Source: Streptomyces sp. NBC_01264
GTDB taxonomy: Bacteria; Actinomycetota; Actinomycetes; Streptomycetales; Streptomycetaceae
Assembly (NCBI RefSeq): GCF_026340675.1
Contig: NZ_JAPEOX010000001.1
Span: 3,410,001-3,474,000, forward strand
Reading direction: 5' to 3'
Length of the DNA stretch: 64,000 nt
In this document: positions 62,103-64,000 of the stretch, piece by piece
Layout of the letters: every line of letters begins with the position of its first letter
Numbering within the stretch: position 1 is the first letter of the stretch
Notes under the pieces: model-generated
What the model saw: the letters and a program-made list of their open reading frames with translations, nothing else
Databases searched by the model: none
What the model was told of the DNA's origin: nothing
Position numbers and translations under genes: made by a program

Positions 62103-63563
62103 ATGGACGAGCTGACCCAGCGGCGGCGCCTGCTGATCCTGACGATCTGCTGCATGAGCCTGCTCATCGTCAGCCTGGACAACACCGTCCTGAACGTCGC
62201 CCTCCCCTCCATGCGCCGCGATCTGCACGCCTCCGTGGCCGGAATGCAGTGGACGATCGACGCGTACACCCTGGTCCTGGCCTCGCTCCTGATGCTGGCC
62301 GGCTCCACCGCGGACCGCATCGGCCGCCGCAAGGTCTTCACCGCCGGTGTCGTGCTCTTCACCGCCGGCTCGGTGCTCTGCTCGCTCGCGCCCAGCCTCG
62401 GCTGGCTGATCGCCTTCCGGATGATCCAGGCCGTCGGCGGCTCGATGCTCAATCCGGTCGCCATGTCGATCATCACCAACACCTTCACCGAACCGCGCGA
62501 GCGCGCCCGCGCCATCGGCGTCTGGGGCGCCGTCGTCGGCATCTCCATGGCCGCGGGCCCGCTGATCGGCGGCCTGCTCGTGGACTCGGTCGGCTGGCGG
62601 TCCATCTTCTGGATCAACCTCCCCGTCGGCCTCCTCGCCCTCGTACTGACCCTGCGCTACATCCCGGAGTCCCGGGCCGACCATCCGCGCCGCCCGGACC
62701 CGGTGGGGCAGCTGCTGGTCATGGGGCTGCTCGGCTCGGTCACCTTCGGGATCATCGAAGCCCCCTCCGCCGGACTGGGCTCCCCGCTGATCCTGGGCTG
62801 CGCGTGCGTCGCGGTCCTGTCCCTGGCCGGGCTGCTGGCCTACGAGTCACGGCGCGCGGAGCCCCTGATCGACCCGCGGTTCTTCCGCAGCGCCCCCTTC
62901 AGCGGGGCCACGGTGATCGCGGTCAGCGCCTTCGCCGCGCTGTCCGGGTTCCTGTTCCTGAACACCCTCTACCTTCAGGACGTACGGGGCCTCGACGCCC
63001 TGGACGCCGGCCTGTACATGCTGCCGATGGCGGTCTTCGCCTTCCTCTGCGCCCCCGTGTCGGGACGGCTCGTCGCCACCCGGGGACCGCGGCTGCCGCT
63101 GCTGGTCGCGGGCGTGACGATGGGGGCGAGCGGGCTGCTGTTCGCCGCCTTCTCGGCCGAGAGCTCGACGCCGATGCTGTTCTGCGGGTACGTGCTCTTC
63201 GGCATCGGGTTCGGCCTGGTGAACGCGCCGATCACCAACACCGCGGTCTCCGGGATGCCGCGCGCCCAGGCCGGCGTGGCCGCGGCGGTGGCCTCCACCA
63301 GCCGGCAGACCGGCGGGGCGCTGGGCGTGGCGATCGTGGGCGCGGTCCTGGCCGCGGGGATGGCCGGCGGATCCGGCTCCGCCGCCGCGTTCGTGTCCGC
63401 GGCCCGGCCCGCCTGGTGGATCATCACGGTGTGCGGACTGCTCGTCCTGTGCGTGGGCTTCGCCACCAGCGGCGGCTGGGCCCGGGAGACGGCCCTGCGC
63501 ACGGCCCGCGCCCTGGAGCCGCAGTCCGACCCCGCGCGTACGGGCTCCGCACCGCGGCGCTGA
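62103..63563 (+). CDS. MFS drug-efflux transporter, DHA2 family
   Basis: 486 residues, 14 membrane segments. IVSLDNTVLNVALPSMRRDL (TM1 motif), AGSTADRIGRRKVFTAG (motif A), VVGISMAAGPLIGGLLVDSVGWRSIFWINLP split at about residues 140-165 (motif C). Proton-driven drug exporter. ATG 62103 has no ribosome site (CGGCCCT upstream) and probably starts a leaderless or near-leaderless message under the operator at 62079-62094. The MarR gene convergent at 63623 is its likely repressor. A paralogue of the exporter at 43484. Confidence 0.93.
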   Translation: MDELTQRRRLLILTICCMSLLIVSLDNTVLNVALPSMRRDLHASVAGMQWTIDAYTLVLASLLMLAGSTADRIGRRKVFTAGVVLFTAGSVLCSLAPSLGWLIAFRMIQAVGGSMLNPVAMSIITNTFTEPRERARAIGVWGAVVGISMAAGPLIGGLLVDSVGWRSIFWINLPVGLLALVLTLRYIPESRADHPRRPDPVGQLLVMGLLGSVTFGIIEAPSAGLGSPLILGCACVAVLSLAGLLAYESRRAEPLIDPRFFRSAPFSGATVIAVSAFAALSGFLFLNTLYLQDVRGLDALDAGLYMLPMAVFAFLCAPVSGRLVATRGPRLPLLVAGVTMGASGLLFAAFSAESSTPMLFCGYVLFGIGFGLVNAPITNTAVSGMPRAQAGVAAAVASTSRQTGGALGVAIVGAVLAAGMAGGSGSAAAFVSAARPAWWIITVCGLLVLCVGFATSGGWARETALRTARALEPQSDPARTGSAPRR

Positions 63564-63622
63564 GGCGGGGCGGCGGGGGCGGGACGGCCGTGCGGCTGCC
63601 CGCGTGCCGGCCGCCCGCGCCC

Positions 63623-64000
63623 CTACTCGCCGCAGCTGAAGTCGTCGCTGTGCGAGTCGATCCGGTCCAGGAGGCCGCGCAGCGCTTCCTGGTCCCGGTC
63701 CGTGAGCCGGGCGAAGAGTCCGAGCTCCACCGCGTCGAGGGCCGCGTTCGTCTTCGCGAGGGCCGTGGTGCCCGCGTCGGTGATGGCGACGTTGTGGCGG
63801 CGGCGGTCGGCCGGGTCCCGGCGGCGCTCGACGAGCCCGTCGCCCTCCAGGTCGTTGAGGATCCCGACGAGCACGCTCGGGTCCACCTCCAGCCGCTCGG
63901 CCAGTGCGCGCTGGCCGATGGGGCCGCCCTCCAGGTGCGTGAGGGCCATCGCGTGGCGCGGGGTGAGTCCGGCGGCGCTGAGCGCCTGCTTCATGCGGGT
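63623..64000 (-). CDS. MarR family regulator (5' end beyond the window)
   Basis: The frame is open to the right edge; ATG at 63994 is internal by homology, because MarR proteins normally have 20-30 residues before GLTPRHAMALTHLEGGP. At least 125 residues are present, with the helix-turn-helix (GQRALAERLEVDPSVLVGILNDLE), wing DPADRRRHNVAIT, and a C-terminal dimer helix ending DSHSDDFSCGE. It converges with the MFS exporter 59 bp away and probably represses it. Confidence 0.88.
   Translation of the reverse strand, partial: TRMKQALSAAGLTPRHAMALTHLEGGPIGQRALAERLEVDPSVLVGILNDLEGDGLVERRRDPADRRRHNVAITDAGTTALAKTNAALDAVELGLFARLTDRDQEALRGLLDRIDSHSDDFSCGE

Overview
The window is a gene-dense, very GC-rich actinobacterial chromosome segment, almost certainly Streptomyces. 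The evidence is strong third-position GC bias, frequent GTG starts, many ATGA/GTGA stop-start overlaps, an Mbl-type MreB paralogue, an HrdA-type sigma factor and typical Streptomyces protein families. From memory, the order mbl, hrdA, nasA, nirBD, ppdK, dnaG resembles one arm of the S. coelicolor chromosome; I could not check this. I see no rRNA, prophage, integrase or CRISPR array. The only mobile DNA is a decayed TnpB element.

Layout. 1-5 kb: EI24-type membrane protein (cut by the edge), Ohr peroxidase, an NADP-dependent reductase divergent from a MarR regulator, small uncharacterised proteins and a secreted lipase. 5-9.5 kb: Mbl overlapping a GAF-domain kinase-like protein whose ATPase domain looks broken, then a fused carboxyltransferase. 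9.5-19.3 kb: accessory-looking stretch with a phytase-like secreted protein, two AraC regulators, a TnpB remnant, cupin, MFS exporter, a 34-bp tandem repeat, a GCS2 ligase, and an SDR/DJ-1 pair in which the SDR has lost its active site. 19.5-20 kb: three tRNA genes. 20-31 kb: sugar kinase, heterodimeric ABC exporter, hrdA, a two-gene unit ending in an AbiEii-type nucleotidyltransferase, and nasA. 31-41 kb: SDR, YdcF, sirohydrochlorin chelatase, dGTPase, ferredoxin-reductase-like protein, dnaG, GGCT protein, lipoprotein plus orphan sensor kinase. 41-49 kb: surface protein and class F sortase, regulator/MFS pair, methyltransferase, TSUP carrier, ferric-reductase-like protein. 49-54.8 kb: nir operon, VOC protein and group III truncated globin. 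55-64 kb: PhoX-like Tat protein, ArsR regulator, ppdK, dus, and an MFS exporter with a convergent MarR regulator cut by the edge.

Functional thread: nitrate assimilation. NasA (nitrate to nitrite), NirB/NirD (nitrite to ammonium), a chelatase that could serve siroheme synthesis, and a truncated globin that could handle NO all lie here, and sequences fitting the GlnR box spacing precede three of these units.

Most unusual points: (1) a dispersed palindromic Streptomyces repeat lies in frame inside the first gene of the nir operon, adding about 90 codons; the same family occurs at 7.9 kb and as a tandem array at 47.6 kb; (2) a predicted pseudokinase translationally coupled to Mbl; (3) an AbiEii-like gene overlapping a conserved-looking unknown partner; (4) an SDR gene with a deletion that removes the YxxxK motif, followed by a DJ-1 gene whose best start is CTG.
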